A stretch of 64,000 bases of DNA. Source: Dyella sp. SG609. Lineage in GTDB: Bacteria > Pseudomonadota > Gammaproteobacteria > Xanthomonadales > Rhodanobacteraceae. A program made the position numbers and the translations under genes. The notes beneath the pieces were generated by a model. The model was given only the letters and a program-made list of their open reading frames with translations. It had not been told where the DNA came from and did no database searches. The stretch lies in NCBI RefSeq assembly GCF_012275375.1, contig NZ_JAAZQJ010000015.1:1-64000 (forward strand), given 5' to 3'. Shown piece after piece: positions 43,141-51,672 of the stretch (position 1 is the stretch's first letter; the number at the start of each line of letters is the position of its first letter).

Positions 43141-43490
43141 ATTTGCTTAGCGGATCCTTACGACGACGCCCGCACCGAATGCATAGGCCAATGCGCCGGC
43201 GGGTGACCAAATGGGGCGCAAAAGACCTTTTTGGTCGGGCCGCTTTAAATAACCGCAAAAAGCATAGACCGAAAGATATAGAGACGCCCGATCGATTAAC
43301 GAAAATCAATGCCGTTATCTCGTGGAAAATCGGCCGGAAGACGATTTTTCGTGTTTTCGTTCGCCAGGCTTGCGCCTGACTTTCCCCGGCACGCCCGATG
43401 CATATGATTTCCCCGCCATCCAGGGTGATAACCGGCTGTTACACCTGATGGCCTAGGGCCGCGATTATAGGAAAACGGCCGTGCGGCAAA

Positions 43491-43520
43491 TTGACATTGG
43501 ATATTCCCGATACCTACGCT
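43491..43520 (+). promoter_or_regulatory. Candidate promoter of the minor pilin operon
   Basis: A perfect TTGACA at 43491-43496 stands 18 bp before TACGCT, a weak -10, about 90 bp upstream of the first pilin gene. The surrounding sequence is AT-richer than average. No sigma-54 type GG/GC pair was found. Confidence 0.35.
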
Positions 43521-43608
43521 CCACTTGCCATTCCCAGCGATGCCGGCGGATTTTCGCATTAAGGCCGCGCCGCGGAATGACCAAGTGAACTCATGGGGGA
43601 GCTTTCAC

Positions 43609-44073
43609 ATGGTCGCGCCCATCTCGCCATTCACCGCCACGCCGCCCGGCACGTCCGCGCGGTGCCGTGCGGTGCAGGGCTTCACCCTGATCGAGCTGAT
43701 GGTGGTGGTGGCGGTGATCGCCATCCTCGCGGCGCTGGCCATCCCCAGTTATTACCGCTACATGCTGCGCGCCAACCGCGTGGCGGCCGAGGCGGTGATG
43801 CTCGACATGTCCAGCGCGCAGGAGCGCTACATGATCGACAGCCGCCAGTACACCACCAGCAATGCGCTGCTCGGCTACGGCGCACTGCCGGATACGGTCT
43901 CGCCGAACTACACCATCGCGGTGGCCACCAGTTCCGGCCCGCCGCCGAGCTACACCATCACCGCCACCCCGATCGGCAACCAGACCCGCGACAGCGGCTG
44001 CGGCACGCTCAAGCTCGGCAGCAACGGCAGCAAGACCGCCTCGGGCACCTCCACCACCTGCTGGAAGCGATAG
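43609..44073 (+). CDS. pilE: Type IV pilin/pseudopilin, PilE-like
   Basis: The 154-residue prepilin has the class III signal Q-G|FTLIELMVVVAVIAILAALA with Glu5 and PilD cleavage after Gly. Conserved downstream features are PSYYRYMLRANR and a C-terminal pair of cysteines (SGCGTLK, TTCWKR) forming a probable D-loop. The start at 43609 has a good ribosome site (GGGGAGC), but makes an unusually long leader of about 25 residues; no in-frame start nearer the cleavage site is convincing. It heads a six-gene operon of minor pilins and the adhesin PilY1. Confidence 0.85.
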   Translation: MVAPISPFTATPPGTSARCRAVQGFTLIELMVVVAVIAILAALAIPSYYRYMLRANRVAAEAVMLDMSSAQERYMIDSRQYTTSNALLGYGALPDTVSPNYTIAVATSSGPPPSYTITATPIGNQTRDSGCGTLKLGSNGSKTASGTSTTCWKR

Positions 44074-44075
44074 CC

Positions 44076-44558
44076 ATGCGCCGCGCATACGCCAGGGGTT
44101 TCACCGCCGTGGAGCTGATGGTCACCGTCTCGGTGCTGCTGGTGCTGACCGTGCTCGCCGTGCCGCAGATGGCGCCGTTCCTGCAGCGCCAGCGGCTGAA
44201 GAACGCCACCATGGACCTGGCCTCCACCGTGGTGCTGGCGCGCAGCGAGGCGATCAAGCGCAACGGCACCGTCTACGTGGTGGCCAACGGCACGGACTGG
44301 AGCAAGGGCTGGACGGTGAGCATCGCCAGCGCCGTCACCCCGGCCAGCACCATCCGCGCGCAAGGCACGCTGGACGGCCTGCGCATCAACGAAGGCGGCG
44401 GCAACACCTCGTTCAATTTCGGCGGCGACGGGCGCATGTCCGGCACCGGCATGTCGTTCACGCTCAACCCCACCGTCACCTCGCAGGGGCAGCAGCCGCT
44501 GTGCGTAGCGGTGGGCGCCACCGGGCGCGTGCAGACCACCAAGGGAGCCTGCTCATGA
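44076..44558 (+). CDS. fimT: Minor pseudopilin FimT/FimU (GspH family)
   Basis: The 160-residue prepilin has leader MRRAYARG and mature N-terminus FTAVELMVTVSVLLVLTVLA with Glu5. The middle RLKNATMDLASTVVLARSEAIKRNG is the typical GspH/FimT pattern. In other bacteria this minor pilin primes pilus assembly with PilVWX, and FimT has also been linked to DNA binding. It begins 2 bp after pilE and overlaps pilV by 4 bases. Confidence 0.87.
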   Translation: MRRAYARGFTAVELMVTVSVLLVLTVLAVPQMAPFLQRQRLKNATMDLASTVVLARSEAIKRNGTVYVVANGTDWSKGWTVSIASAVTPASTIRAQGTLDGLRINEGGGNTSFNFGGDGRMSGTGMSFTLNPTVTSQGQQPLCVAVGATGRVQTTKGACS

Positions 44559-45118
44559 AACGCCAGCGCGGCATTCTGCTGATCGAGGTGCTGGTGTCGA
44601 TGCTGATCGCATCGGTCGCCCTGCTGGGCACGGTGATGATGATGGCGCGCTCCACCCGCAACGAGATGGAGTCCTACCAGCGCGTGCAGGCCCTGACCCT
44701 GGTGCAGGACATGGTCTCGCGCCTCAACGCGAACCGGCAGGTGGCGGCCTGCTATTCCAACGGCGCCACCGGCCTGGCCACCGGCTCCGGCTACGCCGCG
44801 CCGCCCACCTGCGCCACCGGCACGCCCTCGCCCACCGCGCTGCAGGCGGCCACCGCCAATGCCGACCTCGCTGCCTGGCGCAATGCGCTGCTCGGCGCGG
44901 GCGAAAGCTCCGGCGGCAACAAGGTCGGCGCGATGCTCGGCGCGATCGGCTGCGTCGAGCGTATCGACGCCACCAACAACGTCTACCGCATCACCGTGGT
45001 GTGGCAGGGCCTGATGCCCACCGCGGCGCCGGGCGTGACCTGCGGGCAGAACAAATTCGGCGACGACAGCCTGCGCCGCGCCGTCAGCGTGCAAGTCCGC
45101 ATCGCCAGCCTCTCGTGA
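44555..45118 (+). CDS. pilV: Type IV pilus minor pilin PilV
   Basis: The 187-residue prepilin has leader MKRQRG and mature ILLIEVLVSMLIASVALLGTV with Glu5 (GspI/PilV type). The C-terminal domain has three cysteines in the mature part (VAACYSN, PPTCATG, GAIGCVER) and another near the end (GVTCGQNKFG). It is part of the priming complex at the pilus tip. The ATG overlaps the fimT stop, and the GTG of pilW overlaps its own stop. Confidence 0.87.
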   Translation: MKRQRGILLIEVLVSMLIASVALLGTVMMMARSTRNEMESYQRVQALTLVQDMVSRLNANRQVAACYSNGATGLATGSGYAAPPTCATGTPSPTALQAATANADLAAWRNALLGAGESSGGNKVGAMLGAIGCVERIDATNNVYRITVVWQGLMPTAAPGVTCGQNKFGDDSLRRAVSVQVRIASLS

Positions 45119-46173
45119 CCGCCGCCATGCGCATGCCTTCTTCCATCCCGCCCCTCCATCGCCAGCGCGGCCTGTCGCTGGTCGAGCTGATGATCGGCGT
45201 CACCATCGGGCTGGCCATGCTGGCCGCGCTGGGTTCGCTGTACGTCGCCACCTCCAAGGCGCGCGCCGAGTTCAACAAGACCGGCGAGCAGGTCGAGAAC
45301 GGCCGCTACGCGCTGGAATCGATGGTGCGCGACGTGGAAATGGCCGGCTTCTACGGCCGCCCCGGCCTGCCCGCCACGCTGCAGTACAACCTGCCCGGCG
45401 CCTGCAATACGACGCAGGCCTCGATGGGCTTCGACAACACCACCTCGCCGCTCACCGTGCCGGTGGCGCTTTCGGGCGTGGCCGCCGGCGGCGCGAAGCC
45501 CGCGTGTTTTTCCAGCATGAGCACCGGCACCGAGGCGCTGACCGTGCACTACGCCTCCGGCAATGTCTCGGCGGCGGTGTCCGGTACCGAGTACTACCTG
45601 CAGCAATCGAGCTGCACCACCGACACCAAGCAGCTGGTCTACGACAAGAGTTCGGCCAACTTCACCCTGCTCGGCAAGACCTGCAGCAGCGGCAGCCCGG
45701 CGGAGCTGCGCAAATACGTGGTGCGCAGCTATTACCTGGCGGCCTGCGACAACTGCGCCAGCGGCGGCGACAGCACGCCGACCCTGAAAGTGGCGGAATT
45801 CGTCAACGGCTCGATCCAGGTGTCCTCGCTGGTCGCCGGCATCCAGGACGTGCACCTGAGCTACGGCGTGGACACCGACGGCAACGGCTCGCCCGACTGC
45901 TACGTCGACAACCCCGCCATCGACAACTCCGCCACCTGCACCGGCAGCAGCGGCTACGCCTGGACCAATGCCACCACCAACTGGGCCAACGTCACCGCGG
46001 TGCGCGTGACGGTGCTGGCGCGCAACCTCGATGCCACGACCGGCTGGAACGACACGCGCACCTACGACCTGGGCCGCGCGACGCCGGACGGCCCCTACAA
46101 CGACGCTTACAAGCGCCACGTCTACAGCGCGGTCGCGCGCCTGTGGAACGTCGGCGGCGTGCGGGAGAACTGA
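45115..46173 (+). CDS. pilW: Type IV pilus minor pilin PilW
   Basis: The large minor pilin is about 350 residues, with class III signal HRQRG|LSLVELMIGVTIGLAMLAAL containing Glu5, followed by EVENGRYALESMVRDVEMAGFYG-like sequence typical of PilW/GspJ. Five or more cysteines lie in the globular part. The GTG at 45115 is chosen because it overlaps the pilV stop; ATG at 45127 is equally possible. Two bases separate it from pilX. Confidence 0.85.
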   Translation: MTAAMRMPSSIPPLHRQRGLSLVELMIGVTIGLAMLAALGSLYVATSKARAEFNKTGEQVENGRYALESMVRDVEMAGFYGRPGLPATLQYNLPGACNTTQASMGFDNTTSPLTVPVALSGVAAGGAKPACFSSMSTGTEALTVHYASGNVSAAVSGTEYYLQQSSCTTDTKQLVYDKSSANFTLLGKTCSSGSPAELRKYVVRSYYLAACDNCASGGDSTPTLKVAEFVNGSIQVSSLVAGIQDVHLSYGVDTDGNGSPDCYVDNPAIDNSATCTGSSGYAWTNATTNWANVTAVRVTVLARNLDATTGWNDTRTYDLGRATPDGPYNDAYKRHVYSAVARLWNVGGVREN

Positions 46174-46175
46174 GC

Positions 46176-46715
46176 ATGCATCCTTCATGGCATCCAGCGC
46201 AGCGCCAGCGCGGCTTCACCTTGATGATGACCCTGGTGTTCCTGGTGATCTTCCTGCTGTTCGCCATCTCCATGGCCAGCTCCAGCATGATCAACACCAA
46301 GGTGGCGTCGAACCAGCAATACCGCATGGAAGCCCGCTCGGTGGCGCAACAGGGCGTGGAGGCGGTGATGAACCAGGCTTTCACGCTCAATCCGATTCCC
46401 GCCAGTTCGGTGCCGATCGACGTCACCGGCGACGGCAACAACGACTTCACCGCGCAAGTGGCCGCGCCGATCTGCCTGGACAGCAAGCCGGTGCTCAACC
46501 GCGACCTGTCGCTGGGCGACGTCTGCCGCACGCCCACCAGCAGCAGCGGCGACCTCGTGGTCGGCTCCAGCGGCGGCGCCGCCGCGTTCTCGCTGTGCTC
46601 GGACACGCAGTGGGAAATCCAGTCGTCCGTCACCGATCCGAACAACAGCGCGACCTCGGTCACCGTGCACCAGGGCGCGTCGGTACGCGTCCCCGTCGGA
46701 ACCCCCTGTCCATGA
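46176..46715 (+). CDS. pilX: Type IV pilus minor pilin PilX
   Basis: The 179-residue prepilin has the PilX_N pattern QRQRG|FTLMMTLVFLVIFLLFAIS. It lacks Glu5, as other PilX/GspK-type proteins do, which suits a pilin at the very tip. Three cysteines follow in the globular domain. It overlaps the pilY1 start by 4 bases (ATGA). Confidence 0.84.
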   Translation: MHPSWHPAQRQRGFTLMMTLVFLVIFLLFAISMASSSMINTKVASNQQYRMEARSVAQQGVEAVMNQAFTLNPIPASSVPIDVTGDGNNDFTAQVAAPICLDSKPVLNRDLSLGDVCRTPTSSSGDLVVGSSGGAAAFSLCSDTQWEIQSSVTDPNNSATSVTVHQGASVRVPVGTPCP

Positions 46716-49700
46716 ACACACCCAGCAGCCTCCGCGGAGACGCCGCCATGCTCCACACGCGCCCATCCTTGAGCCGCCGCCTGCGCCGGCTGGCCTGCGC
46801 CGCCGCCCTGCTGGCGGTGCCGGGCCTGGCATTGAGCGAGGACATCGATCTGTACACCGGCGCGCCGGTGAACGGCGGCTCGCCGAATCTGCTGATACTG
46901 CTGGACAACGCCAGCGCCTGGAACGGCTCGGTGAATTTCAGCTGCCCGACCGCGGGCGTGGTATCGGCCAACAATGCGGGCAAGGATGTCGGCTTCGAGC
47001 AGTGCTCGCTGTACCAGGCCGTGACCGCGATCGGCACCAACCCGGTGCTGCTGGGCAAGATCAACATGGGCCTGATGCTGTTCGATCCGTCGAGCAACGG
47101 CGGCTGGTTCCGCTTTCCCAATGTGGGCCGCGCCAGGGATCCGGGTGCGCTGCCGCTGATGGACGCCACGGGCGTGGCGAATTTCCAGACCACCATCAAG
47201 GCGCTGGACCGCCAGGCCGACAACTCCAACAACTCCGCCGTCGGCGGCGGCATGGAAGAGATGTGGGCGTACTTCGCCGGCAAGACCGGCTTGTCCGGCG
47301 TCACCTACCATTCGCCGCTCTCCGGCGTGTGCCAGAAGAGCTTCGTCATCTACATCGCCAATGCGGTGAAGAACGGCAAGCCGCAGGATGCCGGCAATTC
47401 GCCCAGCGCGCAGTCCTCGCTGCAGCAGGCCACCGGGCAGTCCAATCCCACCGAGATCGTGATCCCGCCGCCGAACAACAAGTACCAGGCCAACTGGGGC
47501 GACGAGTGGGCGCAGTTCATGTACCAGACCGACCTGTCCGGCGGTTCGTCCACCAATCCGCAGAACATCATCACCTACACCATCGCCGTCACCGACGGCA
47601 GCAACCCGGACTACGTGCAGTTCCTGCAAAGCATGTCCAGCCACGGCGGCGGCAAGGCCTTCGTGGTGAACATCAACGACCCGAACGCGCTCAATGCGCT
47701 GGTGAACGACCTGCTGCAGATCTTCAACGAAGTGCAGTCGATCAACAGCGTGTTCGCTTCGGTCAGCCTGCCGGTGAGCGTGAACAGCCAGGGCGTATCG
47801 CTGAACCAGGTCTACGTCGGCGTGTTCCGTCCCGACCCGACCGCGCAGCCGCGCTGGGTCGGCAATCTGAAGCAGTACCAGCTGGGCCTGGACAGCGGCA
47901 ACAACGTGATCACCGAGGATTCGCTCGGCAACTCGGCGATCAGCAATAACGGCTCCGGCTTCATTTCGCCCAATGCGTTGAGCTATTGGACCTCGGACCA
48001 GCAGGCCGGCACGCCGCGCAACGGCCCCCTGGCTTTCCCCGGCAGCAGCGTGGTGAGCAACTGGCCGGCGACCGGCTTCTGGATCAACAAGCCTTCCGGC
48101 ATCTCCCTGGCCTACGACGCGGTGGACGGCGAAGTGGTGGAGAAAGGCGGCGTGGGCGAAATGCTGCGCGCGGACTATCTCACCTCGCAGACCGGCCGCA
48201 CCGTCTACACCTGCAACGGCGTCGGCAGCTGCCCTACCGGCACCGCGATGCCGAAGTTCGACACCAGCAACGGCAACATCACGGCGGCGCTGCTCGGCAC
48301 CACCGCCAGCGACCTGCCCAACCTGATCAACTGGGTGCGCGGCGCCGACAACACCAGCCCGAACAACGAGGCCGAACCCGGCCCCGGCGGCGCGGTGACG
48401 GTGCGCCCGTCCATCCACGGCGACGTGCTGCATTCGCGTCCGGCCATCATCAACTACGGCGGCAGCACCGGCGTGGTGGTGTTCTACGGTTCCAACGACG
48501 GCTACTTCCGCGCGATCAACGGCAACCAGACCACCGGCATCGGCACGGTGCGGCCCGGCGGCGAGCTGTGGTCGTTCATCGCGCCGGAGTTCTTCGGCAA
48601 GCTGAAGCGCCAGCGCGACAACAGCCCCGTGATCAAGCTGCCCGGCATCACCGATGCCACCGCGCAGCCGAAGGATTATTTCTTCGACGGCACCACCACG
48701 GTGTACCAGAACCAGAGCGTCACGCCCGCGACCACCTACATCTACCTCACCGCGCGCCGCGGCGGCCGCTTCATCTATGCGTTCGACGTGAGCACGCCGA
48801 CCGCGCCGCGCTTCCTGTGGAAGAAGTCCAGCTCCGATATTCCGGAACTCGGCATGACCTGGTCGCAGCCGAAGGTCGCGCGCATCAAGGGCAATACCAA
48901 CCCTGTGCTGATCATGGGCGGCGGCTACGACACCGCCGAGGACGTGGATCCCGTGCAGAGCGCCGACAGCATGGGCCGCGCCGTCGTCATGCTCGATGCG
49001 GTCACCGGCGCGCCGGTATGGATCGCCGCCCCCAGCTGCACCGGCCAGCCCAGCCCCTGCACCGCGGTGCCGGGCATGACCTATGCGATCCCGTCCGACA
49101 TCACCCTGCTCGACCGCGACGGCGACGGCAAGATCGAGCGCCTGTACGCCGGCGACCTCGGCGGCAATATCTGGCGCGTGGACCTGGAGCCGAATGCGCT
49201 CACCTCGCCGTCCAACTGGACCGTAACCAAGCTCGCCAGCCTCGGCGGCACCGGCACCAATGCACGCAAGTTCTTCTATCCGCCCGACGTGGTGCCGACC
49301 GGCAGCTACGACGCGGTGGTGGCAGCGAGCGGCGACCGCGAACACCCGCTGGCTTCGAACGCGGCCTCCAACGTGATCAACCGTTTCTACAGCCTGCGCG
49401 ACACCAGCACCGGCAACAGCGTGGCCCCCACCTGGACCGCCATCACCGAGAGCAACCTGACCGACGCCACCAATACGCTGTACACCGGCAGCGGCCCCGG
49501 TTTCTACGTCACGCTGGCCAATGCGGGCGAGAAGGCGGTGAATGCGCCGCTGACGGTGGCCGGCTATACCTACTTCGGCACGAATCAGCCGGCGAATCCG
49601 ACCAACAATCCGAACATGTGCTATCCGAACCTGGGTATTGCGCGTGGCTACGCGATCAGTTTCCTCGACGGCAGCGGGCTCAACTCGAACCGCTTCGTGA

Positions 49701-49921
49701 AGTTCGATGGTGGCGGCATGCCGCCGTCGCCGATCTTCGGGCTGGTGCAGTTGCCCACTTCGGGGGGTGGGACGTTGCTGACGCCGGTGTTGATTGGTGG
49801 TGGTAATCAGTTGGGACTGGTGGGTGGCAACAATACTTCTTCGCTGGGGACGCAGAAGGTTGTGCCGCCGGGGACGGGGAAGCGCAAGCGCACTTATTGG
49901 TATGTGGAGGGGGTGAAGTAG
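46712..49921 (+). CDS. pilY1: Type IV pilus tip adhesin PilY1
   Basis: The 1069-residue exported protein (signal around RLACAAALLAVPGLALS) has an N-terminal von Willebrand A-like region (LLILLDNASAWNGS, residues about 60-340) whose metal site D-x-S-x-S is altered to D-N-A-S-A. The C-terminal beta-propeller (about 520-1000) contains FYGSNDGYFRAIN and the calcium loop DRDGDGKIE followed by RLYAGDLGGNIWRVDL (about 801-825), the hallmark of PilY1. It acts in pilus extension, adhesion and surface sensing. It ends at the edge of a large repeat region. Confidence 0.93.
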   Translation: MNTPSSLRGDAAMLHTRPSLSRRLRRLACAAALLAVPGLALSEDIDLYTGAPVNGGSPNLLILLDNASAWNGSVNFSCPTAGVVSANNAGKDVGFEQCSLYQAVTAIGTNPVLLGKINMGLMLFDPSSNGGWFRFPNVGRARDPGALPLMDATGVANFQTTIKALDRQADNSNNSAVGGGMEEMWAYFAGKTGLSGVTYHSPLSGVCQKSFVIYIANAVKNGKPQDAGNSPSAQSSLQQATGQSNPTEIVIPPPNNKYQANWGDEWAQFMYQTDLSGGSSTNPQNIITYTIAVTDGSNPDYVQFLQSMSSHGGGKAFVVNINDPNALNALVNDLLQIFNEVQSINSVFASVSLPVSVNSQGVSLNQVYVGVFRPDPTAQPRWVGNLKQYQLGLDSGNNVITEDSLGNSAISNNGSGFISPNALSYWTSDQQAGTPRNGPLAFPGSSVVSNWPATGFWINKPSGISLAYDAVDGEVVEKGGVGEMLRADYLTSQTGRTVYTCNGVGSCPTGTAMPKFDTSNGNITAALLGTTASDLPNLINWVRGADNTSPNNEAEPGPGGAVTVRPSIHGDVLHSRPAIINYGGSTGVVVFYGSNDGYFRAINGNQTTGIGTVRPGGELWSFIAPEFFGKLKRQRDNSPVIKLPGITDATAQPKDYFFDGTTTVYQNQSVTPATTYIYLTARRGGRFIYAFDVSTPTAPRFLWKKSSSDIPELGMTWSQPKVARIKGNTNPVLIMGGGYDTAEDVDPVQSADSMGRAVVMLDAVTGAPVWIAAPSCTGQPSPCTAVPGMTYAIPSDITLLDRDGDGKIERLYAGDLGGNIWRVDLEPNALTSPSNWTVTKLASLGGTGTNARKFFYPPDVVPTGSYDAVVAASGDREHPLASNAASNVINRFYSLRDTSTGNSVAPTWTAITESNLTDATNTLYTGSGPGFYVTLANAGEKAVNAPLTVAGYTYFGTNQPANPTNNPNMCYPNLGIARGYAISFLDGSGLNSNRFVKFDGGGMPPSPIFGLVQLPTSGGGTLLTPVLIGGGNQLGLVGGNNTSSLGTQKVVPPGTGKRKRTYWYVEGVK

Positions 49922-49934
49922 GTCGCGCCCCCTT

Positions 49935-49964
49935 CTCGTCATCCCGGCGTAGGCCGGGATCCAG
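49935..49964. repeat. Family C palindrome, copy 1
   Basis: A 30-bp REP-like unit of the form CTCGTCATCCCGGCGTAGG then CCGGGATCCAG: the arms ATCCCGG and CCGGGAT pair around CGTAGG. Located 14 bp after pilY1, where it may serve as a transcript end. Confidence 0.85.
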
Positions 49965-49974
49965 GTTCTTTGTC

Positions 49975-50240
49975 GCGTTATCGCGATTGGGCCGCTTATG
50001 CAGCGGGCATTTCGGACGCCTGCCGGCGCCCGAGTCACTTTCTCTTTGCTGGCTCAAAGAGAAAGTAACCAAAGAGAAATAGCCTAAGAGCAAAGGCTCG
50101 CGACGCGACTAGAAGGAGCGGTGGGCGGCTGCGGTAACCTGATTAACCTGGGTCTACACGAAACCACAGTGCGTTTACGTAGCGGCTTCTTCAACGTGCC
50201 GTTGCCGAGAGGAAATTCAGTGATTGAGGCCAGCTTTTAG
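49975..50240 (-). repeat. Family B repeat, inverted partial copy
   Basis: This is the inverse complement of about 50,468-50,730: it has in reverse order the CATAAGCGG block, the TTTCTCTTTG hairpin, the AGGAGCGGTGG block, the AACCTGATTAACCTGGG block and CAACGTGCCGTTGCCGAGAGG. With the direct copy it forms a long imperfect inverted repeat. No gene is visible. Confidence 0.9.
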
Positions 50241-50271
50241 GCTTAGCCCTGTTCGTTGCGTAAGCGTACGG

Positions 50272-50365
50272 CGTAGGTTGGGGTGAGCCGCAGGCGAACC
50301 CCAACACCCGCACCTTCACGCGCCTCGCCACGTTGGGGTTCGCCTGCGGCTCACCCCAACCTACG
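50272..50365. repeat. Family A palindrome, copy 5
   Basis: A full copy with outer arms CGTAGGTTGGGGTGAGCC and GGCTCACCCCAACCTACG, which pair perfectly, and inner arms GCAGGCGAACCCCAA/TTGGGGTTCGCCTGC. It sits near the centre of the 49,935-50,781 inverted structure and is not next to a gene end. Confidence 0.93.
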
Positions 50366-50728
50366 CCACGGCAAGATTTGACGTGGCGCTCCGCCCGCCC
50401 CCTCACCCTGCCCTCTCCCCGGAGGGGAGAGGGGTGATGTCGTGAGGCAGGCAGGAACGAAGACCCAAAACTGGCCTCGTTCCTTGAACGTCCTCTCGGC
50501 AACGGCACGTTGAAGCACGCGTTACGTAAACGCACTGCCGTTTCGTGTAGACCCAGGTTAATCAGGTTACCGCAGCCGTCCACTGCTCCTTCTAGTCGCG
50601 TCGCGAGCCTTGGCTCTTAGGCCATTCTCTCTTTGGTTACTTTCTCTTTGGGCCAGCAAAGAGAAAGTGACTCGGGCGCCGGCAGGCGTCCGAAATGCCC
50701 GCTGCATAAGCGGCCAAATCGCGATAAC
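50366..50728 (+). repeat. Family B repeat, direct full copy
   Basis: It is colinear with 33,578-33,935 over its whole length, with about one change in ten by eye. It is preceded by a full family A palindrome where the 33.5-kb copy has only half. It contains the CTCTCCCC/GGGGAGAG hairpin and the 12-bp TTTCTCTTTG stem. No gene is visible in 49,922-50,795. Confidence 0.9.
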
Positions 50729-50751
50729 GCGAAAACCAGACGATACAGAAA

Positions 50752-50781
50752 CTGGATCCCGGCCTACGCCGGGATGACGAG
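50752..50781. repeat. Family C palindrome, copy 2 (inverted)
   Basis: The inverse complement of the 49,935 unit (CTGGATCCCGG...CCGGGATGACGAG). It closes the outer edge of the large inverted repeat, 15 bp before the stop of the arginase-fold gene. Confidence 0.85.
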
Positions 50782-50795
50782 CCAGAAGCGCAGCC

Positions 50796-51668
50796 TCACG
50801 CCACGCTATCGGCGATAGCCGCCAACAACCTAAAATTCAGCGCGCGCTGCTGCAGCTGCCAAGCATCCAACTCACTCTGCGGAACGGGCTCCTGCCCATC
50901 CATCCCGCTGAGCAAGCGCTTCCACCAAGTGCGATAGCGATAAGCCGACACCTCGCCATTGATGTCGCTGGCCACAATGCGCCCGCGCAGCGCCTCAATA
51001 ATCGCCATCGCATGGTGCTCCTCCAGCCGGCCCTGGTCCCAATTCGTCCGCGCAGTATCCACGCTGAAAGCATCCTTATCGATCGACAGATAAGTCGCCT
51101 GCGGCGCCCGCCGCAACTGCTCCACGAACGCGCAAGTCAGCGCATCCGGATCCTCGAAACGGTGGAACGCGTGCTGCAGCCCCAGGCGCGCCGCCCAGGC
51201 CACATCCACATCCATGCACCAGTAGCTGAGCTTGCCCGCACGCAGCGGACGCAGGTAGTTCTCCCAGGCATGCGCCGCGCCGATGTCGCCGGAGGTGATG
51301 CCCACCACGTGCACGTGGTTGACGTAAGGCAGCATCGCCACCTTGCGCACCCACGAACCGCAATGGATGCCCCAGGGAAAGCGCATATTGTCCGGATGGT
51401 TGTCGAACACCACCAGCTGGAACGGGCCGCGCGCGCGCTGGCGCTCGACCAGTGGCCAGGTCAGGTGGTGGTAGTCGCCCGAACCCATCAGCACCGTGCC
51501 GTGCTCGGCCGGAGCGGTTTCAGCGAGATGGCGGCGCAGGCGGTTGAAGGTGCGCAGGGTGCAGCCGAAGCGGATCGCTTCCTGCCAGTCGCCCAGCGGC
51601 AGCGTGGTGGCGCCCTCGATCGGGCCGACGGCGCCGTCGAAGTCCAGGATCAGCGGGCCGGGCCGCAT
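50796..51668 (-). CDS. Arginase/deacetylase-fold (ureohydrolase-like) protein
   Basis: The roughly 290-residue protein has metal-binding motifs of the ureohydrolase fold in order: GSGDYHHL (His), VVFDNHPDN (DxHxD-like) and LSIDKDAFSVD (DxD). The substrate cannot be inferred; the family includes arginase, agmatinase and formiminoglutamase. It follows the FemAB-like acyltransferase gene on the same strand with 4 bp between (or a 14-bp overlap if the ATG at 51686 is used). It may hydrolyse or deacylate a nitrogen-containing product of the neighbouring genes. Confidence 0.75.
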   Translation of the reverse strand: MRPGPLILDFDGAVGPIEGATTLPLGDWQEAIRFGCTLRTFNRLRRHLAETAPAEHGTVLMGSGDYHHLTWPLVERQRARGPFQLVVFDNHPDNMRFPWGIHCGSWVRKVAMLPYVNHVHVVGITSGDIGAAHAWENYLRPLRAGKLSYWCMDVDVAWAARLGLQHAFHRFEDPDALTCAFVEQLRRAPQATYLSIDKDAFSVDTARTNWDQGRLEEHHAMAIIEALRGRIVASDINGEVSAYRYRTWWKRLLSGMDGQEPVPQSELDAWQLQQRALNFRLLAAIADSVA

Positions 51669-51672
51669 GGAA

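Noticed and set aside
46176-46300. PilX lacking Glu5 as a defect
   Set aside because: PilX/GspK-type pilins normally lack this glutamate, so it is the family pattern and not a mutation.
45992-50038. A 1348-codon open frame on the minus strand, antisense to pilY1 and neighbours
   Set aside because: It is a shadow of GC-rich third positions. It is His/Arg/Ala-rich with no domain, starts in the family B repeat (MTRAPAGVRNARC), and overlaps six clear pilus genes.
50191-50583. A 130-codon frame starting MDGCGNLINLG in the repeat region
   Set aside because: It is entirely made of A and B repeat sequence. The same translated pieces appear in a long antisense frame at 33.5 kb, so it is a repeat artefact, not a gene.
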